The notes: generated by a model from the letters alone, not told the origin. 64,000 bases of DNA from Streptomyces olivaceus (GCF_000721235.1 NZ_JOFH01000034.1:39861-103860), one strand, 5' to 3'. Positions 1 through 8,328 are shown, counted from the first letter of the stretch. Translations and numbers: made by a program.

Positions 1-155
1 ACCGCTGCCGGGTCCAGGCCTGGGAACCGGGCGCGGATCTCGTGAATCAGGCCGACGACCAGGTCGATCGGCTTCGTGCCGTGCAGGGCGCCGTTCGCCT
101 TGCCGCGTCCGCGCGGGGTGCGGATCGCGTCGTACACGTACGCTTCGGTACTCAC
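1..155 (-). CDS. acetyl-CoA C-acyltransferase (thiolase), N-terminal part, runs off the window
   Basis: Only the first 51 codons are present; the gene continues past base 1. The translation begins [19 protein letters not shown], the typical thiolase opening with the TPRG motif, so the product should be a fatty-acid beta-oxidation thiolase that cleaves 3-ketoacyl-CoA. The GTG start at 155-153 is preceded at good spacing by AAAGG (reverse strand). The CoA-transferase gene ends 41 bases upstream on the same strand, so the two are probably co-transcribed for acyl-CoA metabolism. The catalytic cysteines lie outside the window. The family is clear; the substrate class is not. Confidence 0.85.
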   Translation of the reverse strand, partial: MSTEAYVYDAIRTPRGRGKANGALHGTKPIDLVVGLIHEIRARFPGLDPAA

Positions 156-166
156 TGGCGGGCCTT

Positions 167-226
167 TCACTGAGGGTTGTGCGCTGCTGGGTCGGGTCAC
201 TGAGGGTTGTGCGGTGCGGGGTCGGG
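167..226. repeat. 30-bp tandem duplication between CoA-transferase and thiolase
   Basis: The 17-mer TCACTGAGGGTTGTGCG occurs at 167-183 and again at 197-213, with diverging but related following bases (units 167-196 and 197-226). The second copy carries the stop codon and last codons of the CoA-transferase, and the first lies in the 41-base gap before the thiolase ribosome site. It looks like a local slippage duplication; no function is evident. Confidence 0.7.
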
Positions 227-1384
227 GAGGGGCGCCGGGGACGGGTCCCGGACGCCGGGGAGGTCCCAGTCGCGGGCCACGGCCTCGGTGTCCGCGCCGG
301 GCAGGGCGGGGCCGGTGCGGACGGACGTGGGGGTCGCGGAGAAGCGGGGCGCGGGGGCGGGCTGGGTGAGGCCGCCGTGGTCGGTGAAGGTGCCGCGGGC
401 GGCGAGGTGCGGGTGGTGCGGGGCCTCGCGCAGCGACAGGACGGGCGCCGTACAGGCGTCGGAGTCGGCGAAGACGGCGGTCCACTCGTCGCGGGTGCGG
501 GACCTGAACCGGGCGGCGACGGCCTCGCGCAGTCCGGGCCAGCGGGCCGGGTCGTCGCGGGCCGCCGGTGCCGGGTCCTGGATGCCGAGGAGCCGCGTGA
601 ACTCGGCGTAGAACCGCGGTTCCAGGGCGCCGACCGCCATGTACCGGCCGTCGGCGGTCTCGTAGGTGCCGTAGAAGGGGCAGCCGCCGTCGAGGAGGTT
701 GGCGCCGCGCCGGTCCTGCCAGCCGCCGGCGGCGAGCATGCCGTGGATCATCGAGGAGAGGTGCGCGGTGCCGTCGACGACGGCCGCGTCCACGACCTGT
801 CCGGTGCCGGTCCCACGCGCGTGGTGCAGGGCGGCGAGGATGCCGACGACCAGGTAGAGGGAGCCGCCCGCGTAGTCGCCGAGGAGGTTGGCGGGTGCGG
901 GCGGCGGCGTGTCGGGGGCGCCGATCATGCCGAGGGCGCCGGTGAGCGCGATGTAGCCGATGTCGTGCCCGGCGCGCGGGGCGAGCGGCCCGTCCTGCCC
1001 CCAGCCGGTCATGCGGCCGTACACGAGGCGCGGATTGCGGGCGTGGCAGGACCCGGGGCCGACGCCGAGCCGTTCGGCGACGCCGGGGCGGTAGCCCTCG
1101 ATCAGGACGTCGGCGCGTTCGGCGAGGTCGAGGACGCGGGCCGGACCGTCCGGTGCCTTGAGGTCGACGACCACGGAGCGCTTGTTGCGGTTGGTGACGT
1201 CGTGGGCCGGGTCGATGCCGAGGCCGGGTCCGCCCGGGCGGTCGACGCGGACGACGTCGGCGCCCAGGTCGGCCAGGAGCATGGCGGCGAAGGGACCGGG
1301 GCCGATGCCGGCCAGCTCGACGACGCGCACCCCGCAGAGCGGTCCCGCGGTCGGCGTCCGCGGCGGTGTCTCGGCTTTCGGCAT
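197..1384 (-). CDS. CaiB/BaiF (class III) CoA-transferase or alpha-methylacyl-CoA racemase-like
   Basis: A 395-residue protein of the family III CoA-transferase fold. The N-terminal part reads [20 protein letters not shown], then [14 protein letters not shown], the family CoA-binding signature; a DYAGGSLY segment near residue 220 lies where the family's active-site Asp region is expected. Members either transfer CoA between acids or racemise 2-methylacyl-CoA; the sequence alone does not separate these, although the close match to the racemase type next to a thiolase favours branched-chain acyl-CoA oxidation. The ATG at 1384 was chosen because homologues begin near here and GGGAG precedes it; the frame is open up to 1501. 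The thiolase gene follows directly. An AAGCGCTT palindrome lies about 85 bases upstream. Confidence 0.85.
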   Translation of the reverse strand: MPKAETPPRTPTAGPLCGVRVVELAGIGPGPFAAMLLADLGADVVRVDRPGGPGLGIDPAHDVTNRNKRSVVVDLKAPDGPARVLDLAERADVLIEGYRPGVAERLGVGPGSCHARNPRLVYGRMTGWGQDGPLAPRAGHDIGYIALTGALGMIGAPDTPPPAPANLLGDYAGGSLYLVVGILAALHHARGTGTGQVVDAAVVDGTAHLSSMIHGMLAAGGWQDRRGANLLDGGCPFYGTYETADGRYMAVGALEPRFYAEFTRLLGIQDPAPAARDDPARWPGLREAVAARFRSRTRDEWTAVFADSDACTAPVLSLREAPHHPHLAARGTFTDHGGLTQPAPAPRFSATPTSVRTGPALPGADTEAVARDWDLPGVRDPSPAPLPDPAPHNPQ

Positions 1385-1464
1385 CGGGCTCCCAAGTCTG
1401 TGACACAACCGATGTAACACCAGTGATGCTAAGAACGTGCTCCACTGGACACAAGGCCCTGGCG

Positions 1465-1478
1465 AGCAAGCGCTTAGC
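1465..1478. promoter_or_regulatory. candidate operator AGCAAGCGCTTAGC upstream of CoA-transferase
   Basis: The core AAGCGCTT (1468-1475) is a perfect 8-bp palindrome; the flanks are near-symmetric. It resembles the CAAGnnCTTG class of operators bound by TetR-family repressors of lipid and acyl-CoA catabolism in actinobacteria (KstR2-like). The match is from memory of the motif, and the regulator is not in the window. Confidence 0.35.
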
Positions 1479-1624
1479 CAATTATGGTGCAGACTCCGCA
1501 CCGGGTCCCGCGATCCTCACGCTAGCCCCAGCCGTACGCGAGGGCGCGTGCTGCGGGCCGGGGGGGGGGGCCGCCGACAGGTGACGGTGACCCGGGACGG
1601 GTGACGCGTGAACGAAGGGATGTC

Positions 1625-2815
1625 ATGAGCAGGCTGAACGGAGCCGACCGGTCGTACGACATCGTGCTGTTCGGGGCGACGGGGTTCGTCGGCGAACTGA
1701 CGGCCGCCCACCTCGCCGCGCACGCGCCTCACGGCCTGCGCTGGGCGATCGCCGGCCGCAACGAGGAGAAGCTGCTCCGCCTGCGCGACCGGCTGACCGG
1801 CGCGACGGACGGCGCCGCGGACGTCGGCGTGCTCGTCGCGGACGTGTCCGACCCGGCCTCGCTGCGCGAACTCGCCGGGCACGCGCGCGTGGTGGCCACG
1901 ACGGTCGGCCCGTACGTCCAGTACGGCGACGCACTGGTCGCGGCCTGCGCGGACGCCGGGACGGACTGCATCGACCTCACGGGGGAGCCCGAGTTCGTCG
2001 ACCTCACCTACGTACGACACGACGCCCGCGCGCGGGAGACCGGGGCGCGGCTGGTGCACGCCTGCGGCTTCGACTCCGTACCGCACGATCTCGGCGTGTA
2101 CTTCACGGTGCGGCAGCTGCCCGAGGGCGTGCCGCTGACCGTGGACGGCTTCGTGAGCGTCGACGCCGCCTTCTCCGGGGGCACGTTCGCCTCCGCACTG
2201 GGCCAGTTGGCGCGCGGCCGGCAGCTGAGGGCCGCCGCGCTGGAGCGCCGGCGCCACGAGCCGCGCCCGGCGGGGCGCCGCGTGGTGACCCCGACGGGCG
2301 CCCCGCGCTTCGCCGGGGAGGTGGGCGCCTGGGCGCTGCCCCTGCCGACCGTCGACGCTCAGGTGGTGCGCCGTTCGGCGAGGGCCCTGGACCGCTACGG
2401 CCCCGACTTCCGCTACCGCCACTACGCGGCCGTACGGCGCCTGCCCGTCGCGGTGGGCGGGGTGGCGGCCGTGGGCGCGCTGGTGGCGGCGGCCCAGGTC
2501 CCGGCGGTGCGGCGCCGGCTGTCGGAGCGGCTCGCGCCGGGCGAGGGCCCGAGCGCGGAGAAGCGGGCGAGGAGCTGGTTCTCGGTCCGCTTCGTCGGTG
2601 AGGGCGGCGGACGCCGGGTCTGCACCGAGGTGTCGGGCGGCGACCCCGGTTACGACGAGACGGCGAAGATGTTCGCCGAGGCGGCGCTCTGCCTCGCCGT
2701 GGACGACCTGCCGCCGACGGCCGGGCAGGTCACGACGGCGGTGGCGATGGGCGACGCGCTGACCGCGCGGCTGCGGGCGGCGGGCATCCGCTTCCGCGTG
2801 GCGGCGATCCGCTGA
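1625..2815 (+). CDS. trans-acting enoyl reductase family / saccharopine dehydrogenase-like NAD(P)-binding protein
   Basis: A 396-residue protein starting MSRLNGADRSYDIVLFGATG; the GATGFVGELTAAHL segment is a Rossmann dinucleotide-binding loop, followed by AGRNEEKLLRL, typical of the saccharopine-dehydrogenase-like superfamily that includes the mycobacterial trans-acting enoyl reductase. Further conserved pieces are TVGPYVQYG, DLTGEPEF and HACGFDSVPHDLG. A hydrophobic stretch about residues 275-295 may be a membrane segment. The start at 1625 follows GAAGGGA; an in-frame start at 1601 lacks support. The physiological substrate is unknown: homologues act in lipid modification, but many Streptomyces copies are uncharacterised. 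It is divergent from the CoA-transferase. Confidence 0.85.
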   Translation: MSRLNGADRSYDIVLFGATGFVGELTAAHLAAHAPHGLRWAIAGRNEEKLLRLRDRLTGATDGAADVGVLVADVSDPASLRELAGHARVVATTVGPYVQYGDALVAACADAGTDCIDLTGEPEFVDLTYVRHDARARETGARLVHACGFDSVPHDLGVYFTVRQLPEGVPLTVDGFVSVDAAFSGGTFASALGQLARGRQLRAAALERRRHEPRPAGRRVVTPTGAPRFAGEVGAWALPLPTVDAQVVRRSARALDRYGPDFRYRHYAAVRRLPVAVGGVAAVGALVAAAQVPAVRRRLSERLAPGEGPSAEKRARSWFSVRFVGEGGGRRVCTEVSGGDPGYDETAKMFAEAALCLAVDDLPPTAGQVTTAVAMGDALTARLRAAGIRFRVAAIR

Positions 2816-2861
2816 CGGCCCGTCCCCACGGACCCGCTCCGCGATCCCGGCCCCACCCGGG

Positions 2862-2935
2862 CCGGCCCCGGCCCGACCCGGGCTGGCCCCGGCCCGACCC
2901 GGCCTGCCCCGGACGCCCCCGGACGCCCCCGGACG
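2862..2935. repeat. GC-rich short tandem repeats after the enoyl reductase-like gene
   Basis: About two copies of a 21-bp unit built on GGCCCCGGCCCGACCCGGGCT are followed by three copies of a 10-bp unit ACGCCCCCGG. The array fills the gap between the stop at 2815 and the convergent small gene ending at 2940. It could fold strongly and act as a terminator, but I see no defined function. Confidence 0.6.
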
Positions 2936-2939
2936 GCTC

Positions 2940-3113
2940 CTATCCGGACCACCCCGCGAGGGTGTAGATCATCCCCGCGACCCACGCCGCACCCGCCCCC
3001 ACGGCGAGCACCAGCCCCGCGACCACCGACCGCCCGACGGGCCGGCCGGTCGGGCGGGACCGCACGGTGCGGCCGGGCCGGTCGGAGTACTCGGGTGCGC
3101 GGTGTGTCGTCAT
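2940..3113 (-). CDS. small single-pass membrane protein (57 aa), function unknown
   Basis: The product starts MTTHRAPEYSDRPGRTVRSR, has a basic arginine-rich N-terminus and then one hydrophobic helix (about residues 31-53, SVVAGLVLAVGAGAAWVAGM) and ends in LAGWSG. This layout is common among small actinobacterial membrane proteins. The ATG at 3113 was preferred over an upstream start that would add a weak 12-residue leader; the ribosome site is poor. Convergent with the enoyl reductase-like gene. I do not recognise the family. Confidence 0.6.
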   Translation of the reverse strand: MTTHRAPEYSDRPGRTVRSRPTGRPVGRSVVAGLVLAVGAGAAWVAGMIYTLAGWSG

Positions 3114-3337
3114 GACGGCCAGCCTGCCGGTGGCAAGGGCGCGGCACATCCGTACGGATACTCACATCGGTACTGATGTCAGATCGTCGGACCGGCCGCG
3201 CCCACCGACTGGCCACCGAGACCGGCGTTTGAGACTTTCTCCGAACCCTTCGCTCCTGGTCACCCGCCTTTCACAGGAAAACTTGCGGGAGACTGGGGAA
3301 AAGCCTCAAAGGGAAGTTCAATGAGACGCTTGACGGC

Positions 3338-3532
3338 ATGAGATTCCTTCTCGAAGTCACCATGGACGAGGGCGCGCTCGCCGAGGACCCGGCCGACGAG
3401 CTGCAGCGGATCCTCCGGTACTGGGGCGGCAATCTGAAGCACTACGAACTGCGGCCCGGCGACGGTTCGGTGATCTACGACTCGGCGTACCAGGAGGTGG
3501 GCCGCTGGAGCGTTGGGGATCAGGCCGGGTAG
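3338..3532 (+). CDS. conserved small protein (64 aa), unknown function
   Basis: A 64-residue soluble protein, MRFLLEVTMDEGALAEDPADE followed by a segment ILRYWGGNLKHY and ending RWSVGDQAG. Short proteins of this pattern recur in Streptomyces genomes, but I know no assigned role. It runs convergently into the endonuclease V gene and overlaps it by 13 bases. No strong ribosome site is visible; the upstream 220 bases (3114-3337) hold no other gene. Confidence 0.7.
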   Translation: MRFLLEVTMDEGALAEDPADELQRILRYWGGNLKHYELRPGDGSVIYDSAYQEVGRWSVGDQAG

Positions 3533-4224
3533 GCGGCCGTTCGCAGGGCCGCGCGGCACAGGGCGTCGGACCTGCGGGTCGTCTCCGGCAGGCGGTAGGC
3601 GGGAGCCAGCGCCAGCGTCTGCGCGCAGGCGTTGGCGAGGCTCACGCGGTGACCGGCGGAGACGAAGACGGGTTTGACGCCGTCGCGCGTGCGCACCGCC
3701 CGCCCCACCTCCTCGGCGCCGGCCAGCAGCGGCGACGTACTGCCGCGCGGGGCGTCCGGGTCGTCGTACGTGAAGGCGAACGGGTTCTTGGCCACGCCCA
3801 TGGTGGGCAGGCCGGTGAGCACGCCGAGGTGGCTCGCAAGGCCGAAGCGGCGCGGGTGGGCGAGGCCGTAGCCGTCGCAGACCACGAGGCCGGGCGGGCA
3901 GGGCAGGGCGTCGAGAGCGGCGAGGACGGCCGGGATCTCCCGGAAGGCGAGCAGGCCCGGCACGTAGGGGAAGGAGATCCGTCCGGCGGCCGTGGCCTCG
4001 GCGACGACGGCGAGGGTCGCGGCGTCCAGGACGACGGCCGCCGCCACGACGACGTCGCGTTCGTCGTCGTAGGCGACGTCCACCCCGGTGACCCGGCCCG
4101 TGCCGGGCGGCGGACCCGGCTCGTCGAGCACCACGCGTGTCCGCAGCGCGTCCTGGACGGCGCGGGCCTGCTCCTCGGTGGCGGGCCAGTCGGCGGGGGT
4201 CTGCGCGGTCACGGTCGTCGTCAT
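3520..4224 (-). CDS. nfi: endonuclease V (deoxyinosine 3' endonuclease)
   Basis: A 234-residue protein of usual EndoV length. It cuts DNA one base 3' of deoxyinosine and other deaminated bases in alternative excision repair. Visible family features: VTGVDVAYDD with the first metal Asp, the ISFPYVPGLLAFRE block with the conserved Tyr/Pro wedge and the second acidic ligand, VVCDGYGLAHPRRFGLASHLG with the third ligand, and GVAKNPF with the catalytic-region Lys. The start at 4224 gives MTTTVTAQTPADW; an in-frame start at 4275 would add an Arg-rich stretch not typical of the family. Its last codons overlap the 64-aa gene on the other strand. Confidence 0.93.
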   Translation of the reverse strand: MTTTVTAQTPADWPATEEQARAVQDALRTRVVLDEPGPPPGTGRVTGVDVAYDDERDVVVAAAVVLDAATLAVVAEATAAGRISFPYVPGLLAFREIPAVLAALDALPCPPGLVVCDGYGLAHPRRFGLASHLGVLTGLPTMGVAKNPFAFTYDDPDAPRGSTSPLLAGAEEVGRAVRTRDGVKPVFVSAGHRVSLANACAQTLALAPAYRLPETTRRSDALCRAALRTAAYPA

Positions 4225-4291
4225 GGTGGCCGCAAGCCTACGGGAGCGCCGACGGGCCGGCACTGCCCCGGTCACCCGGTGCGCGGAGGGC

Positions 4292-4621
4292 CTACTTGCC
4301 CAGTACGCGCTGCAGTTCGCCTTTGTTCATGTGCGAACGGCCGCTGACGCCCCGGCGCTTGGCCTCCTGGTACAGCTGGTCGTAGGTGAGCCCCTGGGGG
4401 CCCTGGCGGTTGCCGGACCGCTGACCGCCCCGCTCGCTCGGCGACTTGTCCCGGGTGGACGTGCGGCTGGCGGTCTTCGACTCGCCGGACTGGGCGCGCT
4501 CCTTGTTCACCGTGCGGGCCGCGATCTCCTTGGCCCGGCCGGCACTCTCGCCCCGGTCCTTCGCACTCTTCCTGATGTGCTCGTACTGCCGCTCCCGCTT
4601 GGAGCTGGAACCGCTCGGCAT
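4292..4621 (-). CDS. Rho-N/SAP-like small basic protein, often annotated plasmid stabilization protein
   Basis: A 109-residue, highly charged protein starting MPSGSSSKRERQYEHIRKSA. The N-terminal 70 residues are Lys/Arg/Ser-rich; the C-terminus LTYDQLYQEAKRRGVSGRSH plus MNKGELQRVLGK is a Rho-termination-factor N-terminal/SAP-like helix-extended-helix motif that usually binds nucleic acid. Streptomyces homologues carry the label plasmid stabilization protein without strong evidence. The start at 4621 was chosen because the preceding in-frame residues (from 4675) are not family-like. Role: probably nucleic-acid binding, otherwise unknown. Confidence 0.75.
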   Translation of the reverse strand: MPSGSSSKRERQYEHIRKSAKDRGESAGRAKEIAARTVNKERAQSGESKTASRTSTRDKSPSERGGQRSGNRQGPQGLTYDQLYQEAKRRGVSGRSHMNKGELQRVLGK

Positions 4622-4936
4622 GTCCGCCCACTTCCTCTCCGGTACCGCGACTACCGCGAACGTCCTCTCGGACACAGCGACCGGTTACCCACGTTACGGA
4701 CAAACACCCCCGCCCGCCCGGCGTCGGGGCTCCGCCCGGGTGGGACGTGCGAGGGGGCCGGGGCCGCAACTGCCGTACGGGGCAGTCGGGGAGAGCCACG
4801 TCACGCCGGTGCATGAACGCGGTGACAGAGGTCACTCGGTGGTCGTGTGCACGGACTGGCCGATTCCGGCGTCTCTTCCAGTGCCCGGCCCGCACCGTCC
4901 CCGAAGTTCGTCCAGCCGTCACGAGGGAGCAAGGCG

Positions 4937-5353
4937 TTGTCCACCGTCATCGAGCAGCCCGTCGAGGCGCGCCTCGTCGCCGCCGCGCCGCGCATGCCGA
5001 GCATTCCCGCGACTCTGCACTACGACCGCGGCGACCCGTTCGCCGTACGCATGACCTTCCCGGCCCCGGCCACCCTGGAGAACGTCGAGGTGTGCTGGAC
5101 CTTCTCCCGCGAGCTGCTCATCACGGGGATGCAGGAGCCGGACGGCCACGGCGACGTCAGAGTGCGCCCCTACGGGTACGACCGCACGGTCCTGGAGTTC
5201 CACGCACCGGAGGGCACGGCCGTGATCCATGTGCGCTCGGGCGAGCTGCGCCGGTTCCTCCAGGCCACCGGCGAGCTGGTGCCGCTGGGACTCGAACACC
5301 TTCAGCTGGACCTGGACCACGAACTGGCGGAGCTGATGCGCGGGAGCCGCTGA
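4937..5353 (+). CDS. ssgD: SsgA-like protein (SALP), SsgD type
   Basis: A 138-residue protein of the actinomycete-specific SsgA family that directs cell wall remodelling, septum placement and spore maturation. The body MPSIPATLHYDRGDPFAVRM, the VCWTFSRELLITGM block, GDVRVRPYG and the C-terminal GLEHLQLDLDHELAELM are family hallmarks. The TTG at 4937 (reading STVIEQPVEARL) follows GGGAG/AAGG and matches the length of known members; an ATG at 4847 would add 30 unrelated residues. The sequence and place fit SsgD, linked to lateral wall synthesis in S. coelicolor; the exact paralogue assignment is from memory. Confidence 0.82.
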   Translation: MSTVIEQPVEARLVAAAPRMPSIPATLHYDRGDPFAVRMTFPAPATLENVEVCWTFSRELLITGMQEPDGHGDVRVRPYGYDRTVLEFHAPEGTAVIHVRSGELRRFLQATGELVPLGLEHLQLDLDHELAELMRGSR

Positions 5354-5389
5354 CCGCGCCCTCTTCTCCCCCCTCGGCCCCGACGGCGG

Positions 5390-6142
5390 TCAGCCGCCCG
5401 TCGGTGCTTTCGTGTGCGCCGTCTCGTCGCTCACCGCGCCGCACACCTCGTCCAGGACGCCGCGCAGCGCGGGTGCCGGTGCGGCGCGCCCCGCCAGCTC
5501 AGCGATCCGGTCGCGACGACGTGCCCCCGCGCCCGCCGCGCCCCCGGGTCCCTGCGCACCCCCCGGCCCCCTCGCGGCCCCCGGTTCGTCCACGGTCCCC
5601 TGCTCCCCCGCGCCCCCGGGGTCCCCCGCGCAGCCCAGCTCCGCGGCGGCGGCCAGCACCGCCACGGCCGCGTCCCGCTCCGGGACCTCCCCGGCCGGCA
5701 CCTGCCCCGCCAGGACTTCCCGGACCCGCCTGCCCAGCGCCTGCGCCGTGTCGCGCCGGGCCAGGGCGTACTCCACCGACGGGAACACCCCGAGTACGCG
5801 CTTCTTCTCGGCCCGCAGGCAGCCCTCGGCCACCAGCTGCTCCCGGACGGCGTCGAAGGTGACGCGCGCGTGCAGGGCGACCCAGGGCCGCCATCCGTGC
5901 GGCAGCGACTCCCGTACGAGTTCCAGCAGGCCGTCGAGGACCGGGTCCCCGGTCTCGGAGTCCAGGTCGGCCGGGGTGGCGATGCCGTCGTCGTCCCTGA
6001 GCAGGCCGCGCCGGACCAGCTCGACGAGGGCGCCGGCGCGGACCAGGTGGTGGACCCGGGCGGCGTCCGCGGCGCCGGGCCGCGCGGGGTCCCAGGCCAG
6101 CAGGCAGAGCCTGGCCGGCAGGGAGAGGGGGTCACGGGGCAC
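5390..6142 (-). CDS. GPP34 (GOLPH3/VPS74-like) family protein
   Basis: A 250-residue protein starting VPRDPLSLPARLCLLAWDP, with the GPP34 core (LVELVRRGLL, DPVLDGLLELV, VFPSVEYALAR). In eukaryotes this fold binds phosphatidylinositol 4-phosphate; Streptomyces carry several paralogues of unknown function. A Gly/Pro/Ala-rich low-complexity insert lies near residues 180-225, before the last helices. The GTG start at 6142 has GAAGGAGA at six bases; the open frame reaches 6679 but the extension is nonsense against the divergent ABC-F leader. It is divergent from the ABC-F gene across about 370 bases. Confidence 0.85.
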   Translation of the reverse strand: MPRDPLSLPARLCLLAWDPARPGAADAARVHHLVRAGALVELVRRGLLRDDDGIATPADLDSETGDPVLDGLLELVRESLPHGWRPWVALHARVTFDAVREQLVAEGCLRAEKKRVLGVFPSVEYALARRDTAQALGRRVREVLAGQVPAGEVPERDAAVAVLAAAAELGCAGDPGGAGEQGTVDEPGAARGPGGAQGPGGAAGAGARRRDRIAELAGRAAPAPALRGVLDEVCGAVSDETAHTKAPTGG

Positions 6143-6206
6143 AGCGGTCTCCTTCGGGCCGTGGAACCGCGGCTGCGCCACCGCACGCACGGCGTTCGTT
6201 AATGCG

Positions 6207-6235
6207 TTGACAGCCCATACGGCCGCTCCTACGGT
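6207..6235 (+). promoter_or_regulatory. strong sigma-70-type promoter TTGACA-17-TACGGT for the ABC-F gene
   Basis: The -35 hexamer TTGACA (6207-6212) and -10 TACGGT (6230-6235) are separated by exactly 17 bases, the best consensus match I found in the window. A TTAAT tract sits a few bases upstream of the -35, as in WblC/WhiB7-dependent promoters. Transcription would start near 6242, leaving a leader of about 270 nucleotides before the ABC-F start at 6516. Confidence 0.7.
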
Positions 6236-6272
6236 GTATATCGCTTCTGTTGCCGCCGATTGGAGAAGGACG

Positions 6273-6284
6273 TTGCTCGTCTGA
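6273..6284 (+). promoter_or_regulatory. possible leader mini-ORF (TTG CTC GTC TGA) in ABC-F leader
   Basis: A three-codon ORF encoding M-L-V starts with TTG and is preceded by GGAGAAGGA (6262-6270), a strong ribosome site at correct spacing, 30 bases after the predicted transcription start. Tiny leader peptides ahead of antibiotic-resistance ABC-F genes often serve as ribosome-stalling sensors. That role is inferred. A longer in-frame uORF (ATG at 6317, stop at 6485-6487) is also open. Confidence 0.4.
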
Positions 6285-6302
6285 GGTCCTGAGACACCGC
6301 GC

Positions 6303-6447
6303 CACACGTATCCCCCATGCCACGTGTGTCCGCAGCGTGCGACCTCGGCGTTCGAGCGGTTCTCGCGGAGCAGGGCTTTCTTCGTGCCCCGGCGCTCCCG
6401 GATCTCCTCCTCCCGCCCCGCCGTCGTCCGGCTTCCCGTCCGACGGC
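6303..6447 (+). promoter_or_regulatory. stem-loops in the ABC-F leader
   Basis: Two hairpins are visible in the 270-nt leader: arms CACACGT (6303-6309) and ACGTGTG (6322-6328), a perfect 7-bp stem; and arms GCCGTCG (6420-6426) and CGACGGC (6441-6447), another perfect 7-bp stem. Together with the mini-ORF they could form an attenuator; no U-tract follows the second stem, which is common in Streptomyces. The rest of 6143-6515 shows no gene on either strand that I trust. Confidence 0.45.
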
Positions 6448-6515
6448 AGTCGCCGCGTCCGTGTCTCGATACGCGTTTGCCCCCTGACTGCTTCGAGCAA
6501 CCGCGGAGACCACGT

Positions 6516-8132
6516 ATGTCCACTGCCATCACCTGTACCTCCCTGTCCTTCTCCTGGCCCGACGGCACGCCCGTCTTCGAGGGGCTCGACACCTCCTTCG
6601 GCCCCGGCCGGACGGGGCTGGTCGGTGCGAACGGGGCCGGGAAGTCCACCCTGTTGAAACTGCTGGCCGGCCGGCTCACCTCGACCGACGGCGCCGTCCG
6701 GGTGCGCGGCGAGGTGGGTCACCTGCCGCAGAACGTCACGCTCGACACCGCCCTGCGGGTCGACGAGGCGCTCGGCATCGCCCGGCGGCGGGCCGCGCTG
6801 CACGCCATCGAGGCCGGCGACGTCGGCGAGGAGCACTTCGAGACCGTCGGCGACGACTGGGACGTCGAGGAACGCGCCCTGGCCATGCTCGGCGAGCTGG
6901 GGCTGGGGCGCATCGGCCTCGACCGCACCGTCGGCGAGGTCTCCGGCGGCGAGTCGGTGCTGCTGCGGCTGGCCGCCCTGCTGCTGCGCCGGCCCGACGT
7001 CCTGCTCCTGGACGAGCCCACCAACAACCTCGACGTGTACGCCCGCAGACGGCTGTACGCGGCGGTCGAGTCCTGGCCGGGCGTGCTGGTCGTGGTCAGT
7101 CACGACCGCGAACTGCTGGAGCTGGTCGACCAGATCGCCGACCTGCGCGCCGGCTCCGTCACCTGGTACGGCGGGAACCTGTCGGCGTACGAGGAGGCGC
7201 TGGCCGTGGAGCAGGAGGCGGCCGAACGCATGGTGCGGGTCGCCGAGTCGGACCTGCGCAAGCAGAAACGCGAACTGGCCGACGCGCAGGTCGTCCTGGC
7301 CCGGCGCAGGCGGTACGGGCAGAAGATGTACGACACCAAGCGCGAACCCCGGGCGGTGATGAAGCTGCGCGCGCGGACGGCCCAGCAGTCGGCCGGCAAG
7401 TACCGCATCATGCACGAGGAGAAGCTCGCCGAGGCGAAGGAGCGGCTCGACGACGCGGCGGAGGCCGTGCGGGACGACGACGAGATCCGCGTCGACCTGC
7501 CGTACACGGCCGTGCCACCGGGCCGGACCGTGCTCACCCTGCGGGACCTGGTGCCGGCGTACGGCGCCCGCCTGACGGGCGGTCTCGATGTGCACGGTCC
7601 CGAGCGGATCGCGCTGGTCGGGCGCAACGGCGCGGGCAAGACCACGCTGCTGCGGACCGTCGCCGGCGAGCTGGAGCCCGTGGCGGGCGAGGCCACGGCA
7701 CACGTGCCGCTGCGCTTCCTGCCGCAGCGCCTGGACGTCCTGGACGGCGAGCTGAGTGTGGCGGAGAACGTGGCCCGGTTCGCGCCGGGCGCCACGAACA
7801 ACCTGATCCGGGCGCGTCTGGCGCGCTTCCTGTTCCGGGGCGCCCGCGCCGACCAGCCGGCGGCGACGCTGTCCGGCGGCGAACGCTTCCGGGCGGCGCT
7901 GGCGGCGCTGATGCTGGCCGAGCCGGCCCCGCAGCTGCTGATGCTGGACGAGCCGACCAACAACCTGGACATGGCGAGCGTGCGGCAGCTCACCAGCGCG
8001 CTGGAGGCGTACGAGGGGGCGCTGGTCGTGGCCGCCCACGACCTGCCGTTCCTGGAGTCGCTCGGCATCACCCGCTGGCTGCTGCTCGAGGAGGGAGAGC
8101 TGAGGGAGACCACGCGGGAGGCCGTCGGGTAG
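6516..8132 (+). CDS. ABC-F family ATPase (ribosome-associated, possible antibiotic resistance)
   Basis: A 538-residue soluble protein with two ABC ATPase domains and no membrane segments. Domain 1 has Walker A GANGAGKST (about residue 38), signature VSGGES and LLLDEPTNNLD; domain 2 has GRNGAGKTT, LSGGER and MLDEPTNNLD. A charged linker rich in Glu/Arg/Lys (about residues 225-320) joins them, as in ABC-F proteins that enter the ribosomal E site and dislodge drugs or stalled tRNA. The ATG at 6516 follows GGAG. The long leader with a consensus promoter suggests drug-inducible expression. Which drugs it protects against cannot be told from sequence; a housekeeping translation factor role is the alternative. 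Confidence 0.92.
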   Translation: MSTAITCTSLSFSWPDGTPVFEGLDTSFGPGRTGLVGANGAGKSTLLKLLAGRLTSTDGAVRVRGEVGHLPQNVTLDTALRVDEALGIARRRAALHAIEAGDVGEEHFETVGDDWDVEERALAMLGELGLGRIGLDRTVGEVSGGESVLLRLAALLLRRPDVLLLDEPTNNLDVYARRRLYAAVESWPGVLVVVSHDRELLELVDQIADLRAGSVTWYGGNLSAYEEALAVEQEAAERMVRVAESDLRKQKRELADAQVVLARRRRYGQKMYDTKREPRAVMKLRARTAQQSAGKYRIMHEEKLAEAKERLDDAAEAVRDDDEIRVDLPYTAVPPGRTVLTLRDLVPAYGARLTGGLDVHGPERIALVGRNGAGKTTLLRTVAGELEPVAGEATAHVPLRFLPQRLDVLDGELSVAENVARFAPGATNNLIRARLARFLFRGARADQPAATLSGGERFRAALAALMLAEPAPQLLMLDEPTNNLDMASVRQLTSALEAYEGALVVAAHDLPFLESLGITRWLLLEEGELRETTREAVG

Positions 8133-8328
8133 CCCGCCCGGCGCCCCCGGCAGAAGCGGGTCCCCGCGGACGCGGTACGGCGGAGCGTCTCAGGAGGGCT
8201 ACGACGGACTGACGGGGGTTCCGCCGGCACAGGTCTCCGCTGCATCATGGCGAACCGGCGCCCATGCCGGCGGCGCCGGACACCCGGTGCCGCTGCGCGC
8301 CGGTCCACGCCGATCCGAAAGGCCCCGC

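Noticed and set aside
1560..1570. Run of Gs as a phase-variation tract
   Set aside because: Lies in a short intergenic region outside any promoter or coding start I can identify; a single homopolymer is weak evidence.
2862..2935. Attachment site or mobile element end
   Set aside because: Only short GC-rich tandem repeats; no integrase, tRNA or target duplication.
6132..8039. 635-aa minus-strand frame opposite the ABC-F gene
   Set aside because: Shadow frame; the plus strand has both ABC ATPase motif sets.
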